A stretch of DNA of 6,158 bases from an uncultured Bacilli bacterium (GTDB lineage Bacteria; Bacillota_I; Bacilli_A; RF39; UBA660). Shown here piece after piece: positions 1 to 6,014 of this stretch. The stretch lies in assembly GCA_947594675.1 (NCBI GenBank), contig CANQEF010000069.1, forward strand, positions 1 to 6,158, read 5' to 3'. The notes under the pieces were generated by a model. The model was not told the DNA's origin. It saw nothing but the letters and a program-made list of their open reading frames with translations, and did not search any database. The translations under genes and the position numbers were made by a program. Within the stretch, counting starts at the first letter, position 1. Each line of letters opens with the position of its first letter.

Positions 1-771
1 CAAAAAAAGTATGGACAAAACTTTTTAAAAGATACAGAAATTTTAAGAAGAATAGCTGATAGTGTTTTTGTTCGGCCAGACGATTTGATTTTGGAAATAG
101 GACCTGGAATGGGGGCTTTAACAAGTGAACTTATTAAAAAGAATTCTTATTTACTTTGTTATGAAATTGATGAGCGAATGAAACCTTATCTAAATCGCTT
201 TGAAAACGAGAAATGTCATATTCTTTATGGTGACTTTTTACAACAGGATATTGCTATGAATATAAAAGATATTCCCTATAAAAATTTGTATGTGGTAGCA
301 AATATTCCTTATTATATTACGTCTCCTATTCTTACTAAGTTAATGGAATTGGAAATTCCTATACAAAAAATTGTTTTGTTGGTTCAAAAAGAATTTGGCA
401 TGCGTTTATGTGCAGAAGAAAATCATAAAGATTATAATGCTTTTACTTTGTATGTGAATATGAAGTATGATGCTTCTATCTTATTTGAAGTAGGTAAGAA
501 ATCTTTCGAACCTGTTCCTAAAGTAGATAGTGTTGTAATAGAATTGGTCAGAAATGAAAAAAAAGAAATTTTGGATAAAAAGTTTTATTTGCAATTTATT
601 AAAGATGCTTTTCAAAATAAAAGAAAAACCTTAAAAAATAATATGAAACATTATGATTTTAATAAGATTTTTTCCATTTTAAATCAATTTGGCTATAAAG
701 AAAATGTTCGTGCGGAGGAAATCAAGAAAGAAGATTTTATAAAATTAGCCAATCTTTATAGGATGAAGTAA
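1..771 (+). CDS. rsmA: 16S rRNA adenine dimethyltransferase RsmA/KsgA, 5' end cut by window
   Basis: RsmA uses S-adenosylmethionine to dimethylate two adjacent adenines in the 3'-terminal hairpin of 16S rRNA late in 30S assembly. The frame is open from base 1, giving 256 visible residues; compared with the roughly 290-residue Bacillus enzyme about two dozen N-terminal residues lie outside the window. Seen in order (numbering from base 1): the family entry motif KKYGQNFL at residues 2-9; the SAM-binding loop EIGPGMG at 32-38; the acidic cofactor-binding residue in YEID near 55; GDF near 77-79; and the catalytic NIPYY motif at 101-105. The PVPKVDS motif and the C-terminal helical domain follow and the stop is intact. 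The leftmost start codon inside the window (TTG at 85) is not the true start, because the conserved GQNFL block lies upstream of it. yabG follows after 40 bases. The assignment is very secure. Confidence 0.97.
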   Translation, partial: QKKYGQNFLKDTEILRRIADSVFVRPDDLILEIGPGMGALTSELIKKNSYLLCYEIDERMKPYLNRFENEKCHILYGDFLQQDIAMNIKDIPYKNLYVVANIPYYITSPILTKLMELEIPIQKIVLLVQKEFGMRLCAEENHKDYNAFTLYVNMKYDASILFEVGKKSFEPVPKVDSVVIELVRNEKKEILDKKFYLQFIKDAFQNKRKTLKNNMKHYDFNKIFSILNQFGYKENVRAEEIKKEDFIKLANLYRMK

Positions 772-796
772 CATCCTTTTTATTTGGCATATAATA
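771..796 (+). promoter_or_regulatory. possible mother-cell (SigK/SigE-like) promoter before yabG
   Basis: The rsmA-yabG gap contains CATATAATA at 788-796, which fits the SigK -10 pattern CATAnnnTA, with an AC dinucleotide at 771-772, 15 bases upstream, where SigK promoters carry AC. In B. subtilis yabG is transcribed late in the mother cell under SigK. The same bases contain TATAAT (790-795), but no good SigA -35 sits at 16-18 bp. Against the call: transcription starting about 7 bases past the -10 would cut into the Shine-Dalgarno at 801-805. Weak, kept because position and gene identity agree. Confidence 0.25.
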
Positions 797-811
797 TAGT
801 GGTGAAGATAT

Positions 812-1597
812 ATGCCTATTAAAAAAGGGGACATTGTAACAAGAAAAAGTTATCAACATGATACTTTGTTTAAAGTTATGAATGTTAAAGGAGATACTTG
901 CTATTTAAAAGGAATCGATGTAAGACTTTATGCAGATAGTAAAATGGAGGATTTAACGATTGCAACTAAAGAAGATCAAGAACGTCTTTCAACGGATGAT
1001 GAAGAGCAAGAAGAGGATAGTGATGCATTAGATCGAAGTGAATTTTTTTATTTACCGGGTAAAATATTACATCTAGATGGAGATAGTGAATATTTACAGC
1101 GTTGTTTAGAATATTATAAAAAACATAATATTTTTGCTATTGGTAAAAAAATGAATGAAGTTGAAATTCCTTCTAAAATCCGTAATTTACTAGAGGAGTA
1201 TAAACCAGATATAGTCATTATTACTGGGCATGATGCATATTATAAAAAGAAGGGGAGAATCGATGATATTCACAATTATAAGAATACGGAGAATTTTATA
1301 AAAGCGGTTAAAGAATGTCGTCGATATGAGAAAAGTCATGAAAAGTTGGTTATTATAGCAGGAGCTTGTCAAAGTAATTATGAAGAATTAATTAAAGCTG
1401 GGGCTAATTTTGCTTCTAGTCCAAAACGAATTAATATTCATTGCTTAGATCCTGCTATTATTGCAACGACAATTTCTTTAACAGAGAGAAACAAAGAAAT
1501 TGATTTGATTTCTTTACTTGAGAAAACAAAGTATGGAAAAGATGGAATGGGTGGCATTCTATGTAATGGTCTTATGTATGTTGGCTATCCAAGATAA
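812..1597 (+). CDS. yabG: sporulation-specific coat protease YabG (peptidase family U57)
   Basis: YabG is made in the mother cell during sporulation and trims spore coat proteins at basic residues; in clostridia it also processes germination proteins. The 261-residue product is a little shorter than the 290-residue B. subtilis protein. The N-terminus has the family's GDIVTRKSYQHD block (residues 6-17), then an acidic, poorly conserved stretch (about 53-72). From about residue 80 the sequence is strongly family-like: PGKILHLDGD, DIVIITGHDAY with His140, AGACQS with Cys186, then AGANFASSPKRINIH and a C-terminal GMGGI. His140 and Cys186 match a clan CD-like cysteine protease dyad; their role is inferred from the family. 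A GGTGA ribosome site lies 6 bases before the ATG. The stop is 9 bases before veg. Presence of an intact yabG argues for an endospore-forming host. Confidence 0.95.
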   Translation: MPIKKGDIVTRKSYQHDTLFKVMNVKGDTCYLKGIDVRLYADSKMEDLTIATKEDQERLSTDDEEQEEDSDALDRSEFFYLPGKILHLDGDSEYLQRCLEYYKKHNIFAIGKKMNEVEIPSKIRNLLEEYKPDIVIITGHDAYYKKKGRIDDIHNYKNTENFIKAVKECRRYEKSHEKLVIIAGACQSNYEELIKAGANFASSPKRINIHCLDPAIIATTISLTERNKEIDLISLLEKTKYGKDGMGGILCNGLMYVGYPR

Positions 1598-1606
1598 GGG
1601 GGAATT

Positions 1607-1819
1607 ATGAATCTAGATATTATAAAAGATGAAGTGAAAAAACACTTAAATGCTAAAGTTGAGGTTTCTGTATATGGCATGCGAAATAAAAATTATAAAA
1701 TATGTGGTTATATTTCTAATGTTTATCCTAGTATTTTTACTATAAATGAAGATGGAATAGAAAGAAGTTTTACTTATTCAGATATTGCAACAGGAGAAAT
1801 TCATATAAAGTATTTGTAA
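1607..1819 (+). CDS. veg: Veg protein (DUF1021 family)
   Basis: Small 70-residue protein of the Veg family, which in B. subtilis has been linked to biofilm matrix expression and spore outgrowth; its biochemical role is unclear. The family pattern is visible: an N-terminal helix ([15 protein letters not shown]), then a small beta-rich core containing [21 protein letters not shown] near residues 53-60, and a terminal strand. B. subtilis Veg is longer (about 86 residues); the difference is a missing C-terminal tail. The ribosome site AAGGGGGA (1596-1603) overlaps the yabG stop codon and ends 3 bases before the ATG, so translation probably follows directly on yabG. B. subtilis veg has a famously strong vegetative promoter of its own; here there is no gap for one and I saw none in the end of yabG, so read-through from upstream is likely. 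Confidence 0.9.
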   Translation: MNLDIIKDEVKKHLNAKVEVSVYGMRNKNYKICGYISNVYPSIFTINEDGIERSFTYSDIATGEIHIKYL

Positions 1820-1825
1820 AAACTC

Positions 1826-1854
1826 TTGATAAGTTTAAAAATATGAATTACAAT
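1826..1854 (+). promoter_or_regulatory. SigA-type promoter of spoVG
   Basis: TTGATA (1826-1831) and TACAAT (1849-1854) are separated by exactly 17 bp; each hexamer matches the vegetative consensus at five of six positions. The predicted transcript starts near 1861 and has a leader of about 40 bases before the spoVG start. A SigH promoter, which drives spoVG in B. subtilis, was looked for: GAAT occurs at 1845-1848, but there is no AGGA-type -35 element at the right distance and the purine three bases upstream is missing. Confidence 0.7.
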
Positions 1855-1899
1855 ATTATTAAGTTACGAAATAATCAGAACTTTAGAAGGAGAGTAAAC

Positions 1900-2166
<267 letters not shown>

Positions 2167-2183
2167 TAAAGTTTAAATGTTAT

Positions 2184-2212
2184 AAAAAATCCTAGGAAAC
2201 TAGGTTTTTTTT
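2184..2212 (+). terminator. intrinsic terminator after spoVG, possibly bidirectional
   Basis: A perfect 5-bp stem, CCTAG (2191-2195) and CTAGG (2200-2204), closes a GAAA tetraloop and is followed by eight T (2205-2212). An A-run upstream (2184-2189) becomes a T-run on the other strand, so the element could also stop the minus-strand transcription arriving from the HTH gene. It begins 18 bases after the spoVG stop and marks the right edge of the conserved cluster. Confidence 0.85.
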
Positions 2213-2329
2213 AATGTTTTTAAAATTTGAGGGATTTGGTGAGTATTTGCGTTTCTTTCAATAAAAAAAGAATTTATATAATCTTCTGTTGCTAAATAAA
2301 CCATAATATCTAAAAAAATTAAATAGTGT

Positions 2330-2571
2330 TTAATCAATTTTATTTAATAACCAGTTTAATGACTTATTTGTTAGTTTGGCAATTTCAATAAGAAACAAAG
2401 TTGATACAGAGGTTTTACCAGATTCATACGCACTAATTACTGAATGTGTAGTATTTAGTTTTAGTGCTAATTTTTCTTGTGTATAATTTATAGATTTTCT
2501 TGCTTGTCTAATTCTTTTACCTAATTCAATTTGATTTATCTCATTTTTTTTAAATTTAATTTTTTTATCAT
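2330..2571 (-). pseudogene. Xre/Cro-type HTH regulator, frameshifted by one base near its start
   Basis: The minus strand encodes a typical HTH_3 domain with no start codon in its own frame: GKRIRQARKSINYTQEKLA, then a recognition-helix region with HSVISAYESGKTS, then a closing helix LIEIAKLTNKSLNWLL and stop at 2332-2330. Upstream in that frame a TAG is reached without any ATG, GTG or TTG. A good start exists in the neighbouring frame: ATG at 2571-2569, with AGGA six bases before it. That frame reads MIKKLNLKKMR and then stops. Between the two lie an A7 run (2566-2560) and an A8 run (2551-2544) on the coding strand; adding one A to either joins the frames into an 80-residue protein. So either the gene is dead by a one-base loss, or RNA polymerase slippage restores it, or a base is missing from the assembly. 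It is divergent from the operon starting at 2863, a common place for its regulator. Confidence 0.8.
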
Positions 2572-2576
2572 TTGTA

Positions 2577-2622
2577 TCCTAAGCTTTGAGAAGCTTATGT
2601 TCTACTATTGAACTATATCTGC
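2577..2622 (-). pseudogene. 5' half of a glycine tRNA (degenerate remnant)
   Basis: Read on the minus strand from 2622, the sequence matches the 5' half of bacterial tRNA-Gly: acceptor strand GCAGATA, TA, D stem GTTC with loop AATAGTA and GAAC, then an anticodon-like stem TAAGC and GCTTA. Against a typical Firmicute tRNA-Gly recalled from memory, the first 26 bases differ at only three places, all G to A, including loss of the usually invariant G18. The anticodon loop has 8 bases (TTCTCAAA), apparently one insertion, so no proper Gly anticodon remains. I found no T arm (GGTTCGA type) and no TATCTGC to pair the acceptor strand. It is therefore not a working tRNA. A promoter sits correctly just upstream, and the HTH gene's AGGA starts at its last bases, so it would form that gene's leader. 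Confidence 0.72.
2580..2597. repeat. 7-bp inverted repeat ahead of the HTH gene
   Basis: TAAGCTT and AAGCTTA flank TGAG as a perfect 7-bp dyad with a 4-base loop. It contains the anticodon-like arm of the tRNA remnant and touches the AGGA ribosome site of the minus-strand HTH gene. It could be a decayed anticodon arm, a leader hairpin, or an operator for autoregulation; the sequence does not decide between them. Confidence 0.6.
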
Positions 2623-2630
2623 ATAAATAA

Positions 2631-2658
2631 GTTATAAATTAAAAGAGTGTTTTTTCAA
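2631..2658 (-). promoter_or_regulatory. SigA-type promoter firing into the tRNA-like leader and HTH gene
   Basis: On the minus strand TTGAAA (2658-2653) and TATAAC (2636-2631) are spaced by 16 bp, each five of six matches to consensus. The predicted start lies near 2624, within about two bases of the first base of the tRNA-Gly-like sequence. This is where a tRNA promoter would sit, so it may be the old tRNA promoter now serving the HTH gene. Confidence 0.5.
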
Positions 2659-2729
2659 TAAAGAAGAATGATTTGCAGGTTTCTTTGTTAGTTTTGGTTT
2701 TTAAAGGATTTTGAATAATAATAAAGAAA

Positions 2730-2758
2730 TATACAAAAATGTGTTGTAGTGGTATAAT
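2730..2758 (+). promoter_or_regulatory. extended -10 promoter of the two-gene accessory operon
   Basis: A perfect TATAAT at 2753-2758 is preceded by TGG (2750-2752), giving an extended -10 element. TATACA at 2730-2735 (four of six matches) lies 17 bp upstream as a weak -35. Transcription would start near 2765, leaving an AT-rich leader of about 98 bases before the start at 2863. A second TATAAT (2789-2794) lacks a -35. The rest of 2659-2862 holds no gene that I can support. Confidence 0.65.
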
Positions 2759-2862
2759 TGTACATATAAAGAGAATTTATTTGTTACTTATAATATTGTT
2801 AGAAATATTAGCAAAATTATTACTATTAAAAGATTTAAAATGTTAAATTAGGAGGTATAAAA

Positions 2863-3987
2863 ATGAGCTTAGAAGGATTTAGCAAAAAGGGTATGGAATT
2901 AGGAAACAATCCAGAAGGAATAGTTGAATCAAGGAATGATTTGAAAAAACAATATTTAAATGCAATAAAGAGATTGGCTTTTGAAAAAATGAGAAATGAT
3001 ATATTATTTGAAGGTAAACTAGGAGCAACAATTAGAAATTTGTCTTCTATAGGGCTAAATGTTACAAGGGAAAGTATTCTTAAGGATATTGAATTAGAAA
3101 TTAATAAACAAAAGGCAGATTTAAATTTGGATAAATATTCTACACAAGAGATAGATAAAATAAATGGAGTGCTTGAAGATATGAATGTTGAGTCATTAGA
3201 TAGTTCTCTTCCCTTAGATAAAACAAAAGCTAATACTGCAGATGAAACAGAAGCACTAATTAAAAATTTGAAAAGTAATTTAGGAAATATTTTTGAATTT
3301 TCTACAACTAAAGAACAAAGACCGGTAAATGCATCTAGCACAATATTGAAAGAACCCATAATTCAAAGTGTTAATGAACAATCAAATGAGTCTACAAAAA
3401 ATTTTATCGGTGATTTAACTAATTTATCTGAAGATGTCAAACAAAGAATTATACAACAAATGGAATCTCGAGGAGGAGTTATAATTTCTGAAATTGATAA
3501 AGTGTATCAAGAAGGAAATTATGTAGTAGTAGATGCAAAACAAAGTAATGGTCGTTTTGTAGGTACAGAGTATACGCTAGAAGAATTTACAAAAATAGTC
3601 AATCAACCTTTGGAAAAAACTAATCAAGAAATTTCACAAACTAATCAAATTTCACAACAACCTTTTGATTACATAAATAATGAAAATCAACAGTCAGTTA
3701 TAAAACAATCAAATCAAGAACAAATAAATCAAAATGAACCGAAAATAGATTTACAAGAACAACAAAAACAAATGAAAGATAAGATTGTAAGCCGAATTAT
3801 GAGCGCTATGAATAAAGCCGGTGAATTTTCATTTGGAGATATAAGTATGGGAGAACGAATGAGTATTATGCAAAACGTTCAAAATAAATTAAATACTAAA
3901 TCTATAGATGAATTACAAATGTTATTGGTAACATATCAAGAGCAAAGTATTCAAGAAGATATAATGAACAATGGAATGTCTAAATAG
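2863..3987 (+). CDS. unrecognised 374-residue hydrophilic protein with N/Q-rich linker
   Basis: I do not recognise the family. The start is well defined: AGGAGG (2850-2855) lies 7 bases before the ATG. No signal peptide or membrane segment is visible, so a cytoplasmic protein is likely. Seen in order: a charged helical N-terminal region (about residues 1-110, including KKQYLNAIKRLAFEKMRND); a low-complexity stretch (110-180); a compact segment (about 181-247) with LSEDVKQRIIQQMESRGG and a strand-like NYVVVDAK block; a linker rich in Asn and Gln (about 248-305) with a small duplication; and a helical C-terminal region (306-367) with GDISMGERMSIMQN. Composition and codons look strongly AT-biased. 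The stop overlaps the ribosome site of the next gene, 12 bases on, so the two are very likely co-transcribed and co-translated. Possible roles such as a scaffold or partner of the zinc-ribbon protein are guesses. Confidence 0.85.
   Translation: MSLEGFSKKGMELGNNPEGIVESRNDLKKQYLNAIKRLAFEKMRNDILFEGKLGATIRNLSSIGLNVTRESILKDIELEINKQKADLNLDKYSTQEIDKINGVLEDMNVESLDSSLPLDKTKANTADETEALIKNLKSNLGNIFEFSTTKEQRPVNASSTILKEPIIQSVNEQSNESTKNFIGDLTNLSEDVKQRIIQQMESRGGVIISEIDKVYQEGNYVVVDAKQSNGRFVGTEYTLEEFTKIVNQPLEKTNQEISQTNQISQQPFDYINNENQQSVIKQSNQEQINQNEPKIDLQEQQKQMKDKIVSRIMSAMNKAGEFSFGDISMGERMSIMQNVQNKLNTKSIDELQMLLVTYQEQSIQEDIMNNGMSK
3619..3657 (+). repeat. imperfect tandem repeat in the N/Q-rich linker
   Basis: A 21-base unit (3619-3639) beginning ACTAATCAA is followed directly by an 18-base copy (3640-3657) that differs only by loss of one GAA codon. 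The protein reads TNQEISQ then TNQISQ. This is a recent in-frame duplication inside an unstructured linker, so length variation between strains would be expected here. Confidence 0.7.
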
Positions 3988-3999
3988 GAGGTCAAATAA

Positions 4000-4992
4000 A
4001 TGAATCAAGAGTTTGAAAAAAAAATTGAAGTTGATACGTCAAAAGATATTATTAGTGATAATCTTAAAAAAGAAATCAATATCGATGATATTAATATTAT
4101 TATGAATGCTATTTTAACAACTTGTACTTTTTTAAGAATTGAGAACATTAAAGATATTCGCTTTTTGCCAAGTGAACAAGGCTATACTATTGAAGTATCA
4201 AATGGTAATAAAAAATTATATATGGAAATTTCTGAATTTGGCTACGTAGAAATTGTAAGAGAAAATTCCGTAGATGGTAAAATTGTATATATGTCAGACG
4301 ACAATTATGATATTAGTAAAGATAATATTACTATAAATGACAACACTTATTCAACAGATCAAAAGTCATTAACAGATTCTTCAGGAAATGATTTTATAAA
4401 AAAATATAAAATTGATGATAATGGTCATGAATATGAAGAAACTAGTGAAATAAAATTAGAAAAATGTCCAAATTGCAATGAAAATTTATTAATTATGGAT
4501 GATAATAGAGCAATTCTTACTTGTCCTAAATGTAAAACTAAATATATTAGTTTTGGTGGGAAAATCTATCCTGCTGATAAAATGACAAATCAGGATGTTC
4601 AAAGTTTAATTGATGATATCGGTAGTAAAATTACAGAATTAGAGTTAGAAAAAAATAAAATAGACCAAGAGATGGAAAATAATTTTGAAGAAGTGTCTAA
4701 ATATTCTGTATTAAATAAAACTCTTGAAGAATTATTATCAGCTAAAAAGAAATTTATAAATGATTGGGATGTGTTGTTATTTAATACGACAGATGATAAT
4801 TGGATTATGAAAAGTGCAACATATAGAGTTCATATAGTTATTATTATTGATATTATTTTAAAAAGCGTTGATGATAATATATCTAGACAACAATTACAAT
4901 TACTCGATTCTATTGCTAAGTATTTCGGAAATGAAGATAAAGCTTCTGTTATAAAAATTGTTAAACAATTAAAAGAATTAGAATCAAAATAG
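4000..4992 (+). CDS. unrecognised 330-residue zinc-ribbon protein
   Basis: The family is not recognised, but one domain is clear. Cys156-x2-Cys159 (CPNC) and Cys175-x2-Cys178 (CPKC), 15 residues apart, form a zinc ribbon of the kind used for nucleic-acid or protein contacts. Residues 1-100 look like a small alpha/beta domain with strands around GYTIEVSNGNKKLYMEIS; 100-150 are acidic and low in complexity. A charged heptad-like helix (about 203-250) suggests a coiled coil. The C-terminal part (270-327) is helical, with HIVIIIDIIL followed by an acidic turn and LLDSIAKYFGNEDKAS; this faintly recalls TerB-like helical domains, but I would not rest on it. The hydrophobic run is too short for a membrane span. 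AGGAGG (3986-3991) overlaps the upstream stop and sits 8 bases before the ATG, tying it to the preceding gene. A hairpin follows 28 bases after the stop. Confidence 0.85.
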   Translation: MNQEFEKKIEVDTSKDIISDNLKKEINIDDINIIMNAILTTCTFLRIENIKDIRFLPSEQGYTIEVSNGNKKLYMEISEFGYVEIVRENSVDGKIVYMSDDNYDISKDNITINDNTYSTDQKSLTDSSGNDFIKKYKIDDNGHEYEETSEIKLEKCPNCNENLLIMDDNRAILTCPKCKTKYISFGGKIYPADKMTNQDVQSLIDDIGSKITELELEKNKIDQEMENNFEEVSKYSVLNKTLEELLSAKKKFINDWDVLLFNTTDDNWIMKSATYRVHIVIIIDIILKSVDDNISRQQLQLLDSIAKYFGNEDKASVIKIVKQLKELESK

Positions 4993-5020
4993 AAAAACTA
5001 AATTAAAAAAATATGATTTC

Positions 5021-5050
5021 AACTGCTAGATAATAGCAGTTAATTATTTT
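5021..5050 (+). terminator. hairpin, probable terminator of the two-gene operon
   Basis: A perfect 8-bp stem, AACTGCTA (5021-5028) and TAGCAGTT (5034-5041), encloses GATAA. The following tract AATTATTTT is T-rich but broken by A, so termination may be partial. Its position 28 bases after the zinc-ribbon gene stop supports the call. Confidence 0.6.
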
Positions 5051-5073
5051 GGTAAGCTAATATGTGTACATGA

Positions 5074-5247
5074 ATTAAGCGGATAGAAGGTAGAACAAGT
5101 TATGAATCATTAAATATGTATATAAATCAATAACATATTAATTTTTTTGTTTCTGACAATCATTATAAAAGATATCCCGTTTTGATAAATGAATTTAATG
5201 TTAAAAGAAAAAATTTTTTTGACTTTGTTAATAGTCTAATAGTTTGA
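5074..5247 (+). other. possible eroded coding relic, otherwise gene-free gap
   Basis: The gap 4993-5310 has no intact gene. One plus-strand frame looks protein-like across it: IKRIEGRTSYESLNMYINQ, a TAA at 5131-5133, then in the same frame HYKRYPVLINEFNVKRK and FFDFVNSLIV up to a TGA at 5245-5247. There is no start codon or ribosome site, and a TGA (5071-5073) precedes it. It may be the remains of a gene, perhaps of a mobile element, but no family is recognised and chance is possible in such AT-rich DNA. Confidence 0.2.
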
Positions 5248-5304
5248 GTTTACCAAACTTTATTTAAAATGTTTAAAAAAGCTATAATTGAATCATGAAA
5301 GGAG
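5241..5304 (+). promoter_or_regulatory. dyad, -10 box and ribosome site ahead of the decayed HTH gene
   Basis: AGTTTG (5241-5246) and CAAACT (5254-5259) form a 6-bp dyad that could be an operator. A perfect TATAAT lies at 5283-5288, but no convincing -35 sits 16-18 bp before it. AAAGGAG (5298-5304) is a strong ribosome site placed 6 bases before the ACG at 5311. Together they look like the intact control region of the broken gene that follows. Confidence 0.4.
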
Positions 5305-5310
5305 AAATTT

Positions 5311-5987
5311 ACGACAAGAAGATATGAAATAAAGGAAATTGATTATTACTTCAATCATCAAAGATTTAATGAATTATTTACTAAAAATAAAGGCAAAAAA
5401 TTAATTGGTGATTTGGAGCAAGAACTTGCAGATTAAATACATGTTTCGAAAGATGCTGTGCATAGTTGGAGAATAGAATTCAAAGTCCAAATGATTTAGA
5501 GATTATAAAAAATATTGCTAATTATTATAAATTAGGCAATTTTAAGGATTTATTAATTAATAAGGGAGACAAGAAAAGAATGAATAATTTTAATGAATTG
5601 CAAATAAGCTCAATAAAAAGAATTTACGATTCAATTATAGAACATTTAGATTATTTTGAAAAAACAGATGGATATAATGACTTGTGGTTAAATTTTAAAG
5701 ATAAAGGAATTAAGCCTGAATATATTGAAGATAAATTGTATGAAACTGCTGAAAAAGAACTTAATAAAGTTATACTTTGTTATAAAAAAGAAAAAATATT
5801 ACTTAAAAATACAAAAGCATATGAAGAAATCGGAGATTTTATTTACAATGATTTATATGATATATTTGATGGCAAATTGAAATATGCCTATAGATTTGAA
5901 GCAATTTCTGAAGAAAATCCAACTACTGATGATGATTATAATAAAGTTATGAATAAATTTAATTTTATCATTGATAAATATATTTAA
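5311..5987 (+). pseudogene. decayed HTH-domain protein with long C-terminal region
   Basis: Three separate lesions are seen. At the start position, 6 bases after AAAGGAG, the codon is ACG, followed in frame by TRRYEIKEIDYYFNHQRFNE. At 5434-5436 a TAA interrupts an Xre-like HTH just after GDLEQELAD; reading through gives IHVSKDAVHSW. Then one base is missing near 5467-5474, and the protein continues in another frame as ENRIQSPNDLEIIKNIANYY, completing the usual VSxxAVxxWENxxxxP pattern; a lost G in TGGGAG would explain it. From 5466 the frame is open to the stop at 5985-5987, with a hydrophilic C-terminal region of unrecognised family (DLWLNFKDKGI, YIEDKLYETAEKELNK, FIYNDLYDIF). Restored, the protein would be about 226 residues. 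The TTG at 5466 could start a 173-residue product, but that would begin in mid-domain and has no clear ribosome site. It was probably a DNA-binding regulator of the accessory segment. Confidence 0.75.
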
Positions 5988-6014
5988 AATTTTGAATAAG
6001 CCAAATTTCGTTTT

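Noticed and set aside
270..287. Hydrophobic run HIVIIIDIIL of the zinc-ribbon protein (residue positions) as a membrane segment
   Set aside because: It has about ten residues and an internal Asp, too short for a membrane span; a buried helix or strand is more likely.
1190..1372. 60-codon minus-strand frame inside yabG
   Set aside because: It lies antisense to a strongly conserved part of YabG, has no ribosome site and no recognisable protein.
1843..1899. 19-residue N-terminal extension of SpoVG
   Set aside because: Family members start at the methionine at 1900, AGAAGGAGAG precedes that codon, and the upstream ATG overlaps the promoter region.
2577..2622. A functional tRNA gene
   Set aside because: There is no T arm or 3' acceptor strand, the anticodon loop has 8 bases, and G18 is lost.
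2623..2862. A minus-strand frame ending in CKSFFFIEKTLF upstream of the HTH promoter
   Set aside because: It has no start codon and crosses both divergent promoters; chance openness in AT-rich DNA is sufficient.
2835..3359. 174-codon minus-strand frame over the first accessory gene
   Set aside because: It is the antisense shadow of the plus-strand gene, which has a strong ribosome site and promoter; the antisense product is low-complexity Ser/Leu/Phe/Ile-rich.
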